Of a stretch of DNA of 64,000 bases, positions 19,861-29,761 are shown in pieces (position 1 is the stretch's first letter; each line of letters begins with the position of its first letter). A model generated the notes under the pieces. That model was not told where the DNA came from and ran no database searches. It worked only from the letters and a program-made list of their open reading frames with translations. The DNA lies in the NCBI GenBank assembly GCA_902777125.1, contig CACYSQ010000001.1:124001-188000 (forward strand), read 5' to 3'. Both the position numbers and the translations under genes were made by a program. Source of the stretch: Ruminococcus flavefaciens. Lineage in GTDB: Bacteria; Bacillota; Clostridia; Oscillospirales; Ruminococcaceae.

Positions 19861-20160
19861 ATGAGCGATATGAACGAAAGAGATATGGAAGAATTCGACG
19901 AGGAAAACGCCGACTTTATAACCCTCACTGACGACGACGGAAAAGATGTCTCCTTTGAGATGCTCGATGTTGTTGAGTACAAGGAACGTTCCTTTGCGAT
20001 ACTCCTGCCCTTTGAGGATACCGACGACGAGGTCGTGATACTTGAGATGATACCGGCTGACGATCCGGAAATGGTCGATTTCGTATCCGTTGACGATGAC
20101 AGCCTGCTCGAAGAGGTCTTTGCCGAGTTCCAGAAAAGGTGCGAGGAGGACGAGGACTGA
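19861..20160 (+). CDS. DUF1292 family small acidic protein
   Basis: A 99-residue, very acidic protein. The conserved DUF1292 core runs from about residue 18 to 95: ITLTDDDGKDVSFEMLDVVEYKE, then a beta strand with AILLP, then EVVILEM and a helical end. DUF1292 proteins (YrzB-like) are common in Firmicutes and their function is not established. ATG 19861 has GGAGG 8 nt upstream. It is a single-gene unit flanked by its own promoter and two stem-loops. Nothing nearby gives a clear clue to its job. Confidence 0.85.
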   Translation: MSDMNERDMEEFDEENADFITLTDDDGKDVSFEMLDVVEYKERSFAILLPFEDTDDEVVILEMIPADDPEMVDFVSVDDDSLLEEVFAEFQKRCEEDED

Positions 20161-20210
20161 TAAGCGGCATGGCATCGCAGTCCTGAGCCTGTAGGAAAAG
20201 AACATATCAG

Positions 20211-20300
20211 CGGACGGCGATATGCCGTCCGTTTTGCTGTCCTGAGCAAGATATGCCTTTTGAAAAAATGAGCGCTGCCTGAAAAAAGCAGCGCTTTTCT
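20211..20300 (+). terminator. Two stem-loops after the DUF1292 gene
   Basis: First stem cggacggc / gccgtccg (20211-20231) followed by TTTTGCTGT. Second stem agcgctgc / gcagcgct (20271-20295) followed by TTTCTTTT. The second is the stronger intrinsic terminator. Confidence 0.7.
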
Positions 20301-20346
20301 TTTGGTATACCGTCAAGCATCACGCCTGATCGGAAATATTTGCAGT

Positions 20347-20382
20347 AAAAGCAAGAAGACCGCCTCATGTGAGGCGGTCTTA
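20347..20382 (-). terminator. Stem-loop after the Lys/Ala-tailed gene
   Basis: Nearly perfect stem aagaccgcctca / tgaggcggtctt. On the minus strand it is followed by CTTGCTTTTA, a modest U-tract. Confidence 0.6.
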
Positions 20383-20392
20383 TCATGTGCGA

Positions 20393-20737
20393 TCAAACGA
20401 GCGGGAAGCTGCCTGCGTTGTTATCAACAACGTAGTAAACCATGTTCTCCTCGGGCTTAACGTAAACGTTTACAGTCTTGGGAGACTTAACGCCGGAAGC
20501 GTCCTTAGCCTTAGCGATGAGGTCAGCAGAGGTGATCTCAGCACCCTGATACTGAACATATACGTTCTCGGAAGCCTTCTTAGCAGCAGTCTTCTTCTCA
20601 GCAGGAGCCTTCTTCTCAGCAGTCTTTTTAGGAGCAGCAGCCTTCTTGGCAGCAGTCTTCTTGGGAGCGGCAGCCTTCTTCTCCTCAGCGGGAGCAGCTG
20701 CAGCTGTTTCAGCAGCCTTGATTGTCTTGTCAGCCAT
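20393..20737 (-). CDS. DUF6465-type protein with histone-like Lys/Ala tail
   Basis: A 114-residue protein in two parts. Residues 1-55 are almost only Ala, Lys, Pro and Thr in repeats such as KKAAAPKKTAAKK and KKTAEKKAPAEKK, like the tail of histone H1 or of mycobacterial HU. Residues 56-114 form a small folded domain (NVYVQYQGAEI, then a helix, then KTVNVYVKPEENMVYYVVDN) that resembles DUF6465. It lies 17 nt behind the HU gene on the same transcript, so nucleoid binding is a natural guess; the function is not established. GGAGG precedes ATG. Confidence 0.8.
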   Translation of the reverse strand: MADKTIKAAETAAAAPAEEKKAAAPKKTAAKKAAAPKKTAEKKAPAEKKTAAKKASENVYVQYQGAEITSADLIAKAKDASGVKSPKTVNVYVKPEENMVYYVVDNNAGSFPLV

Positions 20738-20754
20738 GATAATTACCTCCTTGA

Positions 20755-21030
20755 TTACTTGTTGACAGCATTCTTCAGAGCCTGTCCAGCCTTGAAAGCG
20801 GGAGCCTTTGAAGCGGGAGCGGTCATCATCTTACCGGTCTGGGGATTCTTGACCTGCTTTTCCTTTCTGTCACGAACTTCGAATGTACCGAAACCAACGA
20901 TAGAAACCTTCTCGCCGCCGGCAAGTGAATCTGTGATAGCAGAGATGATTGCGTTAACAGCGATCTCGGCGTTCTTCTTTGTGAAATCGGTCTTTTCAGC
21001 AACTGCGCTGATCAATTCAGTCTTTGTCAT
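20755..21030 (-). CDS. hup: HU-family DNA-binding protein
   Basis: Nucleoid protein (91 residues) that binds and bends DNA as a dimer. It has the helical start MTKTELISAVAEKT, the dimer core VNAIISAITDSLAGGEKVSIVGFGTFEVRDRK and the DNA-binding arm region KNPQTGKMMTAPASKAPAFKAGQALKNAV. Length is standard. It has its own strong promoter and leads directly into the Lys/Ala-tailed gene, so the two are expected in fixed proportion or with the second protein somewhat lower. Confidence 0.97.
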   Translation of the reverse strand: MTKTELISAVAEKTDFTKKNAEIAVNAIISAITDSLAGGEKVSIVGFGTFEVRDRKEKQVKNPQTGKMMTAPASKAPAFKAGQALKNAVNK

Positions 21031-21065
21031 ATTGGTATCCTCCGTAAATAAATTTTTACAATTGA

Positions 21066-21094
21066 ATTATATACCCTTTGTCCGGATTTGTCAA
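21066..21094 (-). promoter_or_regulatory. hup promoter
   Basis: Minus-strand TTGACA (21089-21094), 17 nt, TATAAT (21066-21071); full consensus at both boxes. Confidence 0.88.
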
Positions 21095-21231
21095 GGAAAT
21101 AGCGAAAAAATGACAAAACGACGTATATTTGAGCGTCTGCGGCTTGATTTTTTATGGAAAACAGCAATAAAAAAGGCTGATTTTCCGCGTATCATCGGGG
21201 ATAATCATGCTTCACAGGGTTAATATTACAG

Positions 21232-21272
21232 AGAAAAAGCTGTCCGTCCGGAACAGGTCCGGACGGACAGAA
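21232..21272 (-). terminator. Terminator after clpB
   Basis: A 13 bp stem (ctgtccgtccgga / tccggacggacag) followed on the minus strand by TTTTTC. Confidence 0.88.
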
Positions 21273-21295
21273 GGATCATTTCAGGTCTGATGCTG

Positions 21296-23893
<2,598 letters not shown>

Positions 23894-23941
23894 AAATAAA
23901 CCTCCTTAAAAATTCAAATCGTTACCGTCTGTGAGACCGGG

Positions 23942-24583
23942 CTACAAGATGTATTCATTGAGCATATGGCTGTAATCCGCCGAAAGCTTCGGAGCACACT
24001 CCGCAAAGCCCTCCGGTGCGGAAAAATAGACCTGTATGGAACGGTTTAGGTCGTTGAGGTAGAGGCTTATCGCCTCCGCGGTCTTTTCGTCGTCGAGGCC
24101 GCTGTTAATGAGCCGCCGCGAGAACGTTCCGTTCGTGAGCGAGCAGATGTAATCCTTGGCGCCGTGCGCGGAAAGTGCCGATGCTTCGAGCTTTGCACGG
24201 TATGCGAAGAAGCTGTTGAAGGCTGATATCAGCGCACTGTTCTGAGTTCGTATCTGCACTCTCAGCGTACCGAGAAACTCGTCCGGGACGCGGTAGAGCT
24301 CGACCTTGTAGCTTATCGTGGGACGGTACTTGTACTCGAGAGCCGTCCGCAGTGTCATGAGTGACGCCGAACGCTGCTGCTGTATGCTGAAAGCGCTGCC
24401 GATGAGGTCGGAAAGCGAGCCGAAGATATCGCGCATACGCATTTCCGGGGTGGTACACGAAAGCTGCTCGGCGAGTATCTGGTTTATCAGGTTGGAGCGG
24501 CTCGTGCCGCGCTTGTAAGCTTCGCGGTCAACAGCCTTGATGACGTCGTCCATGAGGACGAGGCTGTAAACGCTCTTTTTCAT
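23942..24583 (-). CDS. Ribbon-helix-helix N-terminal protein upstream of clpB
   Basis: A 213-residue protein. Residues 1-45 (MKKSVYSLVLMDDVIKAVD, then AYKRGTSRSNLINQILAEQL) look like a ribbon-helix-helix DNA-binding fold of the CopG/Arc kind. The remaining 165 residues are mixed alpha/beta with no family I recognise; they include YKYRPTISYKVELYRV and an aromatic-rich region. ATG 24583 has AAAGGAGG at 8 nt and is preferred over the frame opening at 24712. It is the first gene of a unit with clpB, which suggests autoregulation and control of the disaggregase, but this rests on position only. Confidence 0.75.
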   Translation of the reverse strand: MKKSVYSLVLMDDVIKAVDREAYKRGTSRSNLINQILAEQLSCTTPEMRMRDIFGSLSDLIGSAFSIQQQRSASLMTLRTALEYKYRPTISYKVELYRVPDEFLGTLRVQIRTQNSALISAFNSFFAYRAKLEASALSAHGAKDYICSLTNGTFSRRLINSGLDDEKTAEAISLYLNDLNRSIQVYFSAPEGFAECAPKLSADYSHMLNEYIL

Positions 24584-24605
24584 TTTCACCGCCTCCTTTA
24601 TATAC

Positions 24606-24634
24606 ATTCTATCACGCTTTATTGGATTTGTCAA
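24606..24634 (-). promoter_or_regulatory. Promoter of the RHH-clpB unit
   Basis: Minus-strand TTGACA (24629-24634), 17 nt, TAGAAT (24606-24611), about 20 nt before the start codon of the RHH gene. Confidence 0.75.
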
Positions 24635-24670
24635 GCAGATTGTATAATTTTTCACGCAAATTTCACAGAG

Positions 24671-24920
24671 CAAAAAAATCCTTCCCGAATCGGGAAGGCG
24701 GCTGCATTCCAAACGGCAAAGCCGTTTAGCACTGTGGAGTGCAGTGAGATCAAGTTAAAAGAAGTTATTGAGAATAGAAAACATGAAAAAATTACAAATG
24801 AAAGGGGTTAGTTTTAATTATTGACAAAAACTATCTCTTTGCGGTAATGAATTTAATACTCAGTATCAAGCACATGAGAGGGGAGGGTACTTGATACCGA
24901 GTACCAATAACTTCATCACT
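24671..24920 (-). ncRNA. Candidate small RNA with long hairpin and C-rich loop
   Basis: The gene-free stretch 24584-25189 holds a complete non-coding unit on the minus strand. A promoter (24927-24955) would start an RNA near 24920. The first about 80 nt fold into an imperfect stem of about 30 bp per arm (plus-strand arms near 24842-24873 and 24888-24919), with the core CTCGGTATCAAGTAC pairing with GTGCTTGATACTGAG. The loop is CCUCCCCUCUCAU. A second stem lies at about 24701-24743, with inner AAACGGC / GCCGTTT and outer CTGCA / TGCAG. An intrinsic terminator (CCTTCCCGA / TCGGGAAGG then ATTTTTTT, 24672-24698) ends it. No open frame of note lies inside. The loop is complementary to Shine-Dalgarno sequences. 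No known RNA family is recognised. Confidence 0.6.
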
Positions 24921-24926
24921 GTGTAT

Positions 24927-24955
24927 ATTATATTGCATCGGAAATAGTTTGACAA
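24927..24955 (-). promoter_or_regulatory. Promoter of the candidate small RNA
   Basis: Minus-strand TTGTCA (24950-24955), 17 nt, TATAAT (24927-24932). Confidence 0.6.
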
Positions 24956-24964
24956 TATACGATT

Positions 24965-24990
24965 GTATACAAAACTATATTTTTGTATAC
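24965..24990. promoter_or_regulatory. Perfect inverted repeat upstream of the small RNA promoter
   Basis: gtatacaaaa, 6 nt, ttttgtatac, centred about 25 bp upstream of the -35 box. Ten matching base pairs in each arm suit a dimeric regulator, although AT-rich sequence makes chance more likely. Confidence 0.4.
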
Positions 24991-25100
24991 TTTGGCGCGA
25001 AAAAACCTCAAATTTATAGTTAACTTTTTATTAACGAGTAATTTAATATTACTTATTTACGATTTGTCTAACTTATTCACTGCGTGAACCTTGACCGCAC

Positions 25101-25129
25101 ATAATAAAAGCCGGGATAGGTTCCCGGCT
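25101..25129 (-). terminator. Terminator after the aluminium-resistance-like gene
   Basis: Stem GCCGGGA / TCCCGGC on the minus strand followed by TTTTATTAT. Confidence 0.8.
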
Positions 25130-25189
25130 CAAATATGTGTAAGGTGATCCTGATGGAAAGAGGCTTCCTCACAAAGCGGTAGATACCCC

Positions 25190-26461
25190 TTATTTCCCGC
25201 TTCTGAGCATTTCCTCCGCCGCAAGCATCACGCCGAGCTTGCCGGAGGTATAGGTTATGCCGCCCTGCATCCAAACGGCATAGGGCTCGCGGAGGGGAGC
25301 GTCAGCGGAGAGCTCTATCGAAGCGCCGCCTGTGAAAGCTCCGGCAGCCATGATGACCTTGTCCGAATAGCCGGGCATATCCCAAGGCTCCGGAGTCACG
25401 AACGAATCGACCGGTGCGCCCTTCTGGATACCGCAGCAGAAAGCGCAAAGAGCGTCCTCAGTGCCGAGCTTTATCGCGGTGATTATGTCGCCTCTCGGGT
25501 CGTCCTTGCGAGGGGAGCACTTGTAGCCAAGCATGGTGAAAAGCTCGCTCGCAAACGCGGAGGTCTTTACGGCATTCGCGACAACGTCCGGCGCAAAGAA
25601 GAGCCCGAGCAGGAGCTCGCGGTTCATACCGAGGGTACAGCCGACCTCCTTGCCCATTCCGACGCAGGTCAGACGGTAGGAGCAAAGCTCCACAAGGTCC
25701 GCACGACCGGCTATATATCCGCCTGTACGGGCAATACCGCCGCCGGCGTTCTTGATGAGTGAGCCGATGATGATATCCGCACCGACCGCTGAGGGCTCGC
25801 GTTCCTCGATGAATTCGCCGTAGCAGTTGTCCACCATTATAATAATGTCAGGGTTGCCCTTTTTAGCCGCTTTTATCATTTCGCCGATGCCGTCAACGGT
25901 GAATGCCGGACGCAGTGAATAGCCTCTGGAACGCTGTATATAGGCGATCTTCGCACCTTTGACAGCCTCGGTTATCTCGTCGAGGCGAGGAGTGCCGTCC
26001 TCATTGAGATCGACCTGTCCGTACTCAACGCCGAAGTCCATGAGCGAGCCGTTGCCCTTATTGCCGCTGAGACCGATGACCTCCTCGAGCGTATCATAGG
26101 GCTTTCCGGTTATCGCGACCATTTTGTCGCCCTTGCGGAGAACGCCGAACAGTGCCACGGACAGCGCATGAGTACCGGAGACGAAATTGTGGCGGACGAG
26201 AGCGTCCTCAGTGCCGAGAGCCTGCGCGAAGACCTTGTCGATGACCTCTCTGCCGACGTCGCCGTAGCCGTAGCCGGTCGAGCCGTAGAAGCAGGGCTCG
26301 CTGACCTTGTTGTCGGTGAAGGCTTTCAGCACCTTTGCGCCGCAGTATTCCGCAACGGAGGAGATGCGCTCAAAGGCTTCCCGGCAGTTGCTTTCAGCCT
26401 TTTCCGCAAGCTCAAGGAGCTTTGGGTCAAAATCGTATATTTCAGAAATTCTGCTGTTCAT
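25190..26461 (-). CDS. PLP-dependent aluminium resistance protein / methionine gamma-lyase-like
   Basis: A 423-residue PLP enzyme of the Alum_res family, fold type I. Cofactor contacts are GTHALSVALFG (phosphate loop), IIMVDNCYGEF (Asp to the pyridine nitrogen) and the Schiff-base Lys in GSLIKNAGGGIARTGGYIAG. FYGSTGYGYGDVGREV is a hallmark segment near residue 60. Members are annotated both as aluminium resistance proteins and as methionine gamma-lyase relatives; the true reaction is not settled, but C-S lyase activity on a sulphur amino acid is plausible. AAAGGAT precedes ATG. It stands alone, with its own terminator. Confidence 0.9.
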   Translation of the reverse strand: MNSRISEIYDFDPKLLELAEKAESNCREAFERISSVAEYCGAKVLKAFTDNKVSEPCFYGSTGYGYGDVGREVIDKVFAQALGTEDALVRHNFVSGTHALSVALFGVLRKGDKMVAITGKPYDTLEEVIGLSGNKGNGSLMDFGVEYGQVDLNEDGTPRLDEITEAVKGAKIAYIQRSRGYSLRPAFTVDGIGEMIKAAKKGNPDIIIMVDNCYGEFIEEREPSAVGADIIIGSLIKNAGGGIARTGGYIAGRADLVELCSYRLTCVGMGKEVGCTLGMNRELLLGLFFAPDVVANAVKTSAFASELFTMLGYKCSPRKDDPRGDIITAIKLGTEDALCAFCCGIQKGAPVDSFVTPEPWDMPGYSDKVIMAAGAFTGGASIELSADAPLREPYAVWMQGGITYTSGKLGVMLAAEEMLRSGK

Positions 26462-26635
26462 ATTTTATCCTTTCGGTTAAGCCGTTAGCTTAATGCTTTA
26501 TGCGTAATTCGGGATTAAAGATTTTAGTTCGTAGTGCTTAGTTCTTAGTTGCGGTGTCCGCTTACGCGGACGGATCTGAAGAAATGTACCGTCAGTTTAA
26601 CTATGCACTCTGAACTAAGAACTAATAACTAATAG
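26462..26635. other. Intergenic spacer with short direct/inverted words
   Basis: Contains ttagttcttagtt and, about 70 bp on, aactaagaactaa in inverted order. Between them is a small stem (gtccgcttacgcggac, near 26556-26571). Similar words occur near 47332 and 56570. No gene is visible. Confidence 0.4.
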
Positions 26636-27436
26636 CTACTTATCAGCCAGTCTGCCCTTGGAGACGTTGTCCTTCACAACGTCGATACGTTCGAGGACTA
26701 TCTCCCTGCCGACTATCTTGAAGCCTATCTCCTGATAGAAGCTCACGCGGACGTCCAGCGCGAGCAGGTAGGCGCGTTTTCCGAGCCCATTGAAGAATTT
26801 GGCGAGCCATTTCAGGAACTCCCTCGCGTAGCCTCTGCCGCGGGCAGCGATATTCGTAGCCACCTGACCTATGAGGACGGTGCTGCCGATATCGAAAACA
26901 GCCGAAGCCGTTGTGGAATCGCGGTAGGTGAATACGCGGCTGATACCGTGGCGGCAGCGGTGGGAGGTATCGGTGTACCACAGCGAGAAATCCGCGATAT
27001 TCGGGAAGCCCTCGCTGAGTATCTTGTAAACGTCCGTGAGCTTGGGGTTGAACTCAACGTGCTCCTCGATGCTTTCGAGAGGCGTATCATCGGGGATAAG
27101 CTCGAAGATCGTCCTGTTGAGGGTCTGATAGCGTTCGGGTATCTTTATGCCCTCGAGGACGCTCTGGTCGCCCTCGATGCGGAACGGAACGTTCATGCTG
27201 ACGAAGAGGTTGAGCTCCTCACTGGGTTCGAGCTGACCGTCCGAGCAGATTATGAGGGTGGAGTTGATGATGAACATATAGCCGACTCCGCCATAATCTC
27301 CGGTGATTTTGTAGAAACGGCAGAATTCGTAATTCGGACCGTATGCCCTCATATAGGCAAGCATTTTCTTGCCGTTGAGGGTCTTGTTGAGCAGGGCAGC
27401 GTCAAGCTCATGCTCATGTTCGATAAGTCTTATCAT
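26636..27436 (-). CDS. GNAT-family N-acetyltransferase
   Basis: A 266-residue protein whose second half is a GNAT domain: the acetyl-CoA loop VATNIAARGRGYAREFLKWL (Q/RxxGxG/A type) followed by AYLLALDVRVSFYQEIGFKIVGREI. The first half is a helical extension seen in Clostridia GNAT proteins of unknown substrate. ATG 27436 overlaps the stop codon of the preceding M42 peptidase (ATGA), so the start at 27535 is rejected. As the last gene of the M42-M42-GNAT unit it may act on peptides or amino acids from those peptidases; that is a guess. Confidence 0.85.
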   Translation of the reverse strand: MIRLIEHEHELDAALLNKTLNGKKMLAYMRAYGPNYEFCRFYKITGDYGGVGYMFIINSTLIICSDGQLEPSEELNLFVSMNVPFRIEGDQSVLEGIKIPERYQTLNRTIFELIPDDTPLESIEEHVEFNPKLTDVYKILSEGFPNIADFSLWYTDTSHRCRHGISRVFTYRDSTTASAVFDIGSTVLIGQVATNIAARGRGYAREFLKWLAKFFNGLGKRAYLLALDVRVSFYQEIGFKIVGREIVLERIDVVKDNVSKGRLADK

Positions 27437-28464
27437 AAGCCGTGTATCCTTTCGGCGAGTATTCTGACGAGCTTTGAAGCGTTCTCCATGTCGCTGTACT
27501 CGATGACTGACGAGGGGGAGTGGAGGTACCTGCAAGGCAGCGAAACCGCCATTGTGCGGACGCCCTTGCCGCTAATGTGGATAGCTCCCGCATCGTTTCC
27601 GCCTGCGACCATAGACTTGGTCTGGCAGGGAATGCCGTTTTCAGCGGCAGTATCGAAGGCAAGGCGGAAAAGCTCCTTGTCGTACATCGTGCTCCTGTCC
27701 ATGAAGGACACAACGGGACCTTTTCCGAGCTCGCAGACGCGCTTTGCACCGGAGCTTCCGTCGATATCAGCAGCGGTGGTCGATTCGAGGACTATCGCAA
27801 AGTCCGGAGCTACGGCAAAAGCCGAGGCAGTTGCACCGCGGAGACCTATCTCCTCCTGAACGTTGAAAACGAACCAAGTATCGTACTCGAGCTCGCCGCG
27901 TATCATCTCTATCATCATCGCACAGCCGGCACGGTCGTCGATAGCTTTTGCCTTTATACGGCGTTCTCCGAGCTCGGTGAAGTCGGAGACGAAGTAAGCG
28001 CAGTCGCCCTGCGAGACGAGCTTTTCGGCTTCCTCCTTATTTTCGGCACCGATGTCAATGTAGAGGCTGTCGGTCTTGGCAGCCTTTTCGCGCTGTTCCT
28101 TCGAGAGATTGTGTACCGCAGTCGCACCGACAACGCCGAAGATCTCATTCCCGGTGATGCTGCTCCGGACGGTGACCTGTCTGCCGATTATGACGGACGG
28201 GTCGATGCCTCCGACGGTCCCGAACGAGAGGGTCCCGTCGGCACGGATATAGGTGATGATGAAGCCGACCTCGTCCATATGGGCACAGATCATGAGCTTT
28301 TTCTCCGGAGTTTTCCTGCCTTTTTTGAAGCAGATGATGCTTCCGAGAGGGTCGGTGCGGTATTCGCAGCAGCCGTCTATGAGCCTGATGATATGTTCGC
28401 GGACAGCGTCCTCATCTCCGGAAACGCCGTTGATAAGGCAGAGTTCTTTCAGCAGTTCCTTCAT
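27433..28464 (-). CDS. M42 family metallopeptidase (second copy)
   Basis: Co-catalytic zinc/cobalt aminopeptidase (343 residues) of the M42 glutamyl-aminopeptidase/endoglucanase-like family, which form tetrahedral dodecamers that trim oligopeptides in the cytoplasm. Metal ligands and catalysis: His in CAHMDEVG, Asp in KAIDDRAGC, Glu pair in VQEEIGLRGA, Asp/Glu in IVLESTTA, His in RYLHSPSSV. It starts within the stop codon of the upstream M42 paralogue (TAATG). It differs clearly from that copy, so the two may have distinct residue preferences. The term endoglucanase in some annotations of this family is misleading. Confidence 0.93.
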   Translation of the reverse strand: MKELLKELCLINGVSGDEDAVREHIIRLIDGCCEYRTDPLGSIICFKKGRKTPEKKLMICAHMDEVGFIITYIRADGTLSFGTVGGIDPSVIIGRQVTVRSSITGNEIFGVVGATAVHNLSKEQREKAAKTDSLYIDIGAENKEEAEKLVSQGDCAYFVSDFTELGERRIKAKAIDDRAGCAMMIEMIRGELEYDTWFVFNVQEEIGLRGATASAFAVAPDFAIVLESTTAADIDGSSGAKRVCELGKGPVVSFMDRSTMYDKELFRLAFDTAAENGIPCQTKSMVAGGNDAGAIHISGKGVRTMAVSLPCRYLHSPSSVIEYSDMENASKLVRILAERIHGL

Positions 28465-29477
28465 TATTCTGCCTCCTTTGCAAATTCAGCTATGAGCTGG
28501 GCGGTGAGTTCAACATCGCGGAGGTCAATGACCTCGGCAGGGGTGTGCATATTCCTGAGAGGGATCGAAACGGTGCAGACCTTTGCACCTCCGCGGCTCA
28601 CGGAGTATCGGTCGGCGTTGGTGGAGGTTAGACCCTCCATGACCTCGCGCTGGTAGGGGAGGGAAGCCTTCTCTGCGGCACGGATAAGTCCCATTGACAT
28701 ACCGCGGTCGAGGCACGGCGAAATGCCTATCATAGCGCCTTTTCCGAGCTTTCCGCACTTCTGCTCGTCCTCGCCGATGGCATAGGCGAAGCTTACGTCA
28801 ACGGCGATCGCATAGTCCGCAGCGAGCCTGAAAGCGCCTATTTTAGCGCCGCGCTCACCTATCTCCTCCTGCGCGGAGAAGTTCACGATGATATTGTAAG
28901 CGGTATTTTTTCCTTTCAGGAGCTCGAGAGTACGCAGAACAGCGGCAATACCGCAGCGGTCGTCGAGAGCGCCGGCAGCGATACGCTCACCGGAAAGGCG
29001 TCTGCACTTCACATCGAAGGTGATGCTGTCGCCCTGAGAGACTATCTCCTCCAGCTCGGACTTTGTCATGCCGGCGTCGATGGAGACCTCCTCCCACTTC
29101 AGGACCTCGCTGTCTCCGCTGAGAAGATGCGGCGGAACAGAGCAGACAACTCCCGGTATATCGTGCTTTCCGTGGATAACGACGGGCTGTGCAGGGAGCA
29201 GACGGCGGTCTATGCCGCCGATATTTCCGACCTTTATGAAGCCCTCGTCAGTGATGTGGGTGACTATCATGCCTATCTGGTCGATGTGGGCATCGAGGAC
29301 GAGAATGGGCAGGCCCTCGCGGTGGGTGCCGAAGCTGCCGATGACGTTTCCGGAGACTATCTCGGCATCGGGACAGTATTCGCTGAGCATAGAGAGCGCG
29401 AGCTTTTCGGCGGGAGCTTCACTTCCGGAAGCACCGCTGACTTCGCAGAGAGCTTTGACGGTTTCGTATATATCCAT
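28464..29477 (-). CDS. M42 family metallopeptidase (first copy)
   Basis: Paralogue of the downstream peptidase (337 residues). Metal-binding motifs are DAHIDQIG, GALDDRCGI, SAQEEIGERGA, AIAVDVSFA and RNMHTPAEV. Relative to the second copy, the residue group around the third metal ligand reads DVSFA rather than ESTTA, a plausible specificity difference. An AGGTGA ribosome binding site precedes ATG. First gene of a three-gene unit with promoter at 29509. Two M42 enzymes in a row suggest hetero-oligomers or complementary trimming of peptides taken up from the rumen or gut; this is inference. Confidence 0.93.
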   Translation of the reverse strand: MDIYETVKALCEVSGASGSEAPAEKLALSMLSEYCPDAEIVSGNVIGSFGTHREGLPILVLDAHIDQIGMIVTHITDEGFIKVGNIGGIDRRLLPAQPVVIHGKHDIPGVVCSVPPHLLSGDSEVLKWEEVSIDAGMTKSELEEIVSQGDSITFDVKCRRLSGERIAAGALDDRCGIAAVLRTLELLKGKNTAYNIIVNFSAQEEIGERGAKIGAFRLAADYAIAVDVSFAYAIGEDEQKCGKLGKGAMIGISPCLDRGMSMGLIRAAEKASLPYQREVMEGLTSTNADRYSVSRGGAKVCTVSIPLRNMHTPAEVIDLRDVELTAQLIAEFAKEAE

Positions 29478-29508
29478 AGCTTATCACCTTTCAAGATCAT
29501 ATACTTCT

Positions 29509-29537
29509 ATTATAGCACGAACGGCTTTACAATGCAA
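29509..29537 (-). promoter_or_regulatory. Promoter of the M42-M42-GNAT operon
   Basis: Minus-strand TTGCAT (29532-29537), 17 nt, TATAAT (29509-29514). Confidence 0.7.
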
Positions 29538-29623
29538 GAATTTAATTCTTATTTGTAAGCAGACGGGTGTGGGGAGGTATTTGAGCAAAAATTATATTCA
29601 ATTCACCTCCTATTCTTATTATC

Positions 29624-29721
29624 GTCCACCTCACATTTATTTTGTCCACCTGTACAGCACAATGTTGATATAAATATAGCACAATTGTTGATTGACGAAC
29701 TACCATAAAATACGATAAAAT
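29624..29721 (+). promoter_or_regulatory. Control region of the cellulosomal GH43 gene
   Basis: TTGACG (29692-29697), 18 nt, TAAAAT (29716-29721) form a likely promoter. Upstream, GTCCACCT occurs twice 20 bp apart (29624-29631 and 29644-29651), on the same helix face, and acaatgttgat / acaattgttgat repeat about 22 bp apart. These are candidate activator sites. Confidence 0.45.
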
Positions 29722-29761
29722 ATTAATAACAAAAAAATATGAATAAGGGAGGTATTTTTGT

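Noticed and set aside
21031..21295. Extra small gene between hup and clpB
   Set aside because: Only the hup promoter, the clpB terminator and AT-rich sequence; no frame with a ribosome binding site.
23894..23941. CIRCE element upstream of clpB
   Set aside because: No TTAGCACTC-N9-GAGTGCTAA pattern in the gap or upstream of the RHH gene.
24796..24837. Short ATG frame of 13 codons in the gene-free region
   Set aside because: No ribosome binding site and ends at once; overlaps the candidate small RNA on the other strand.
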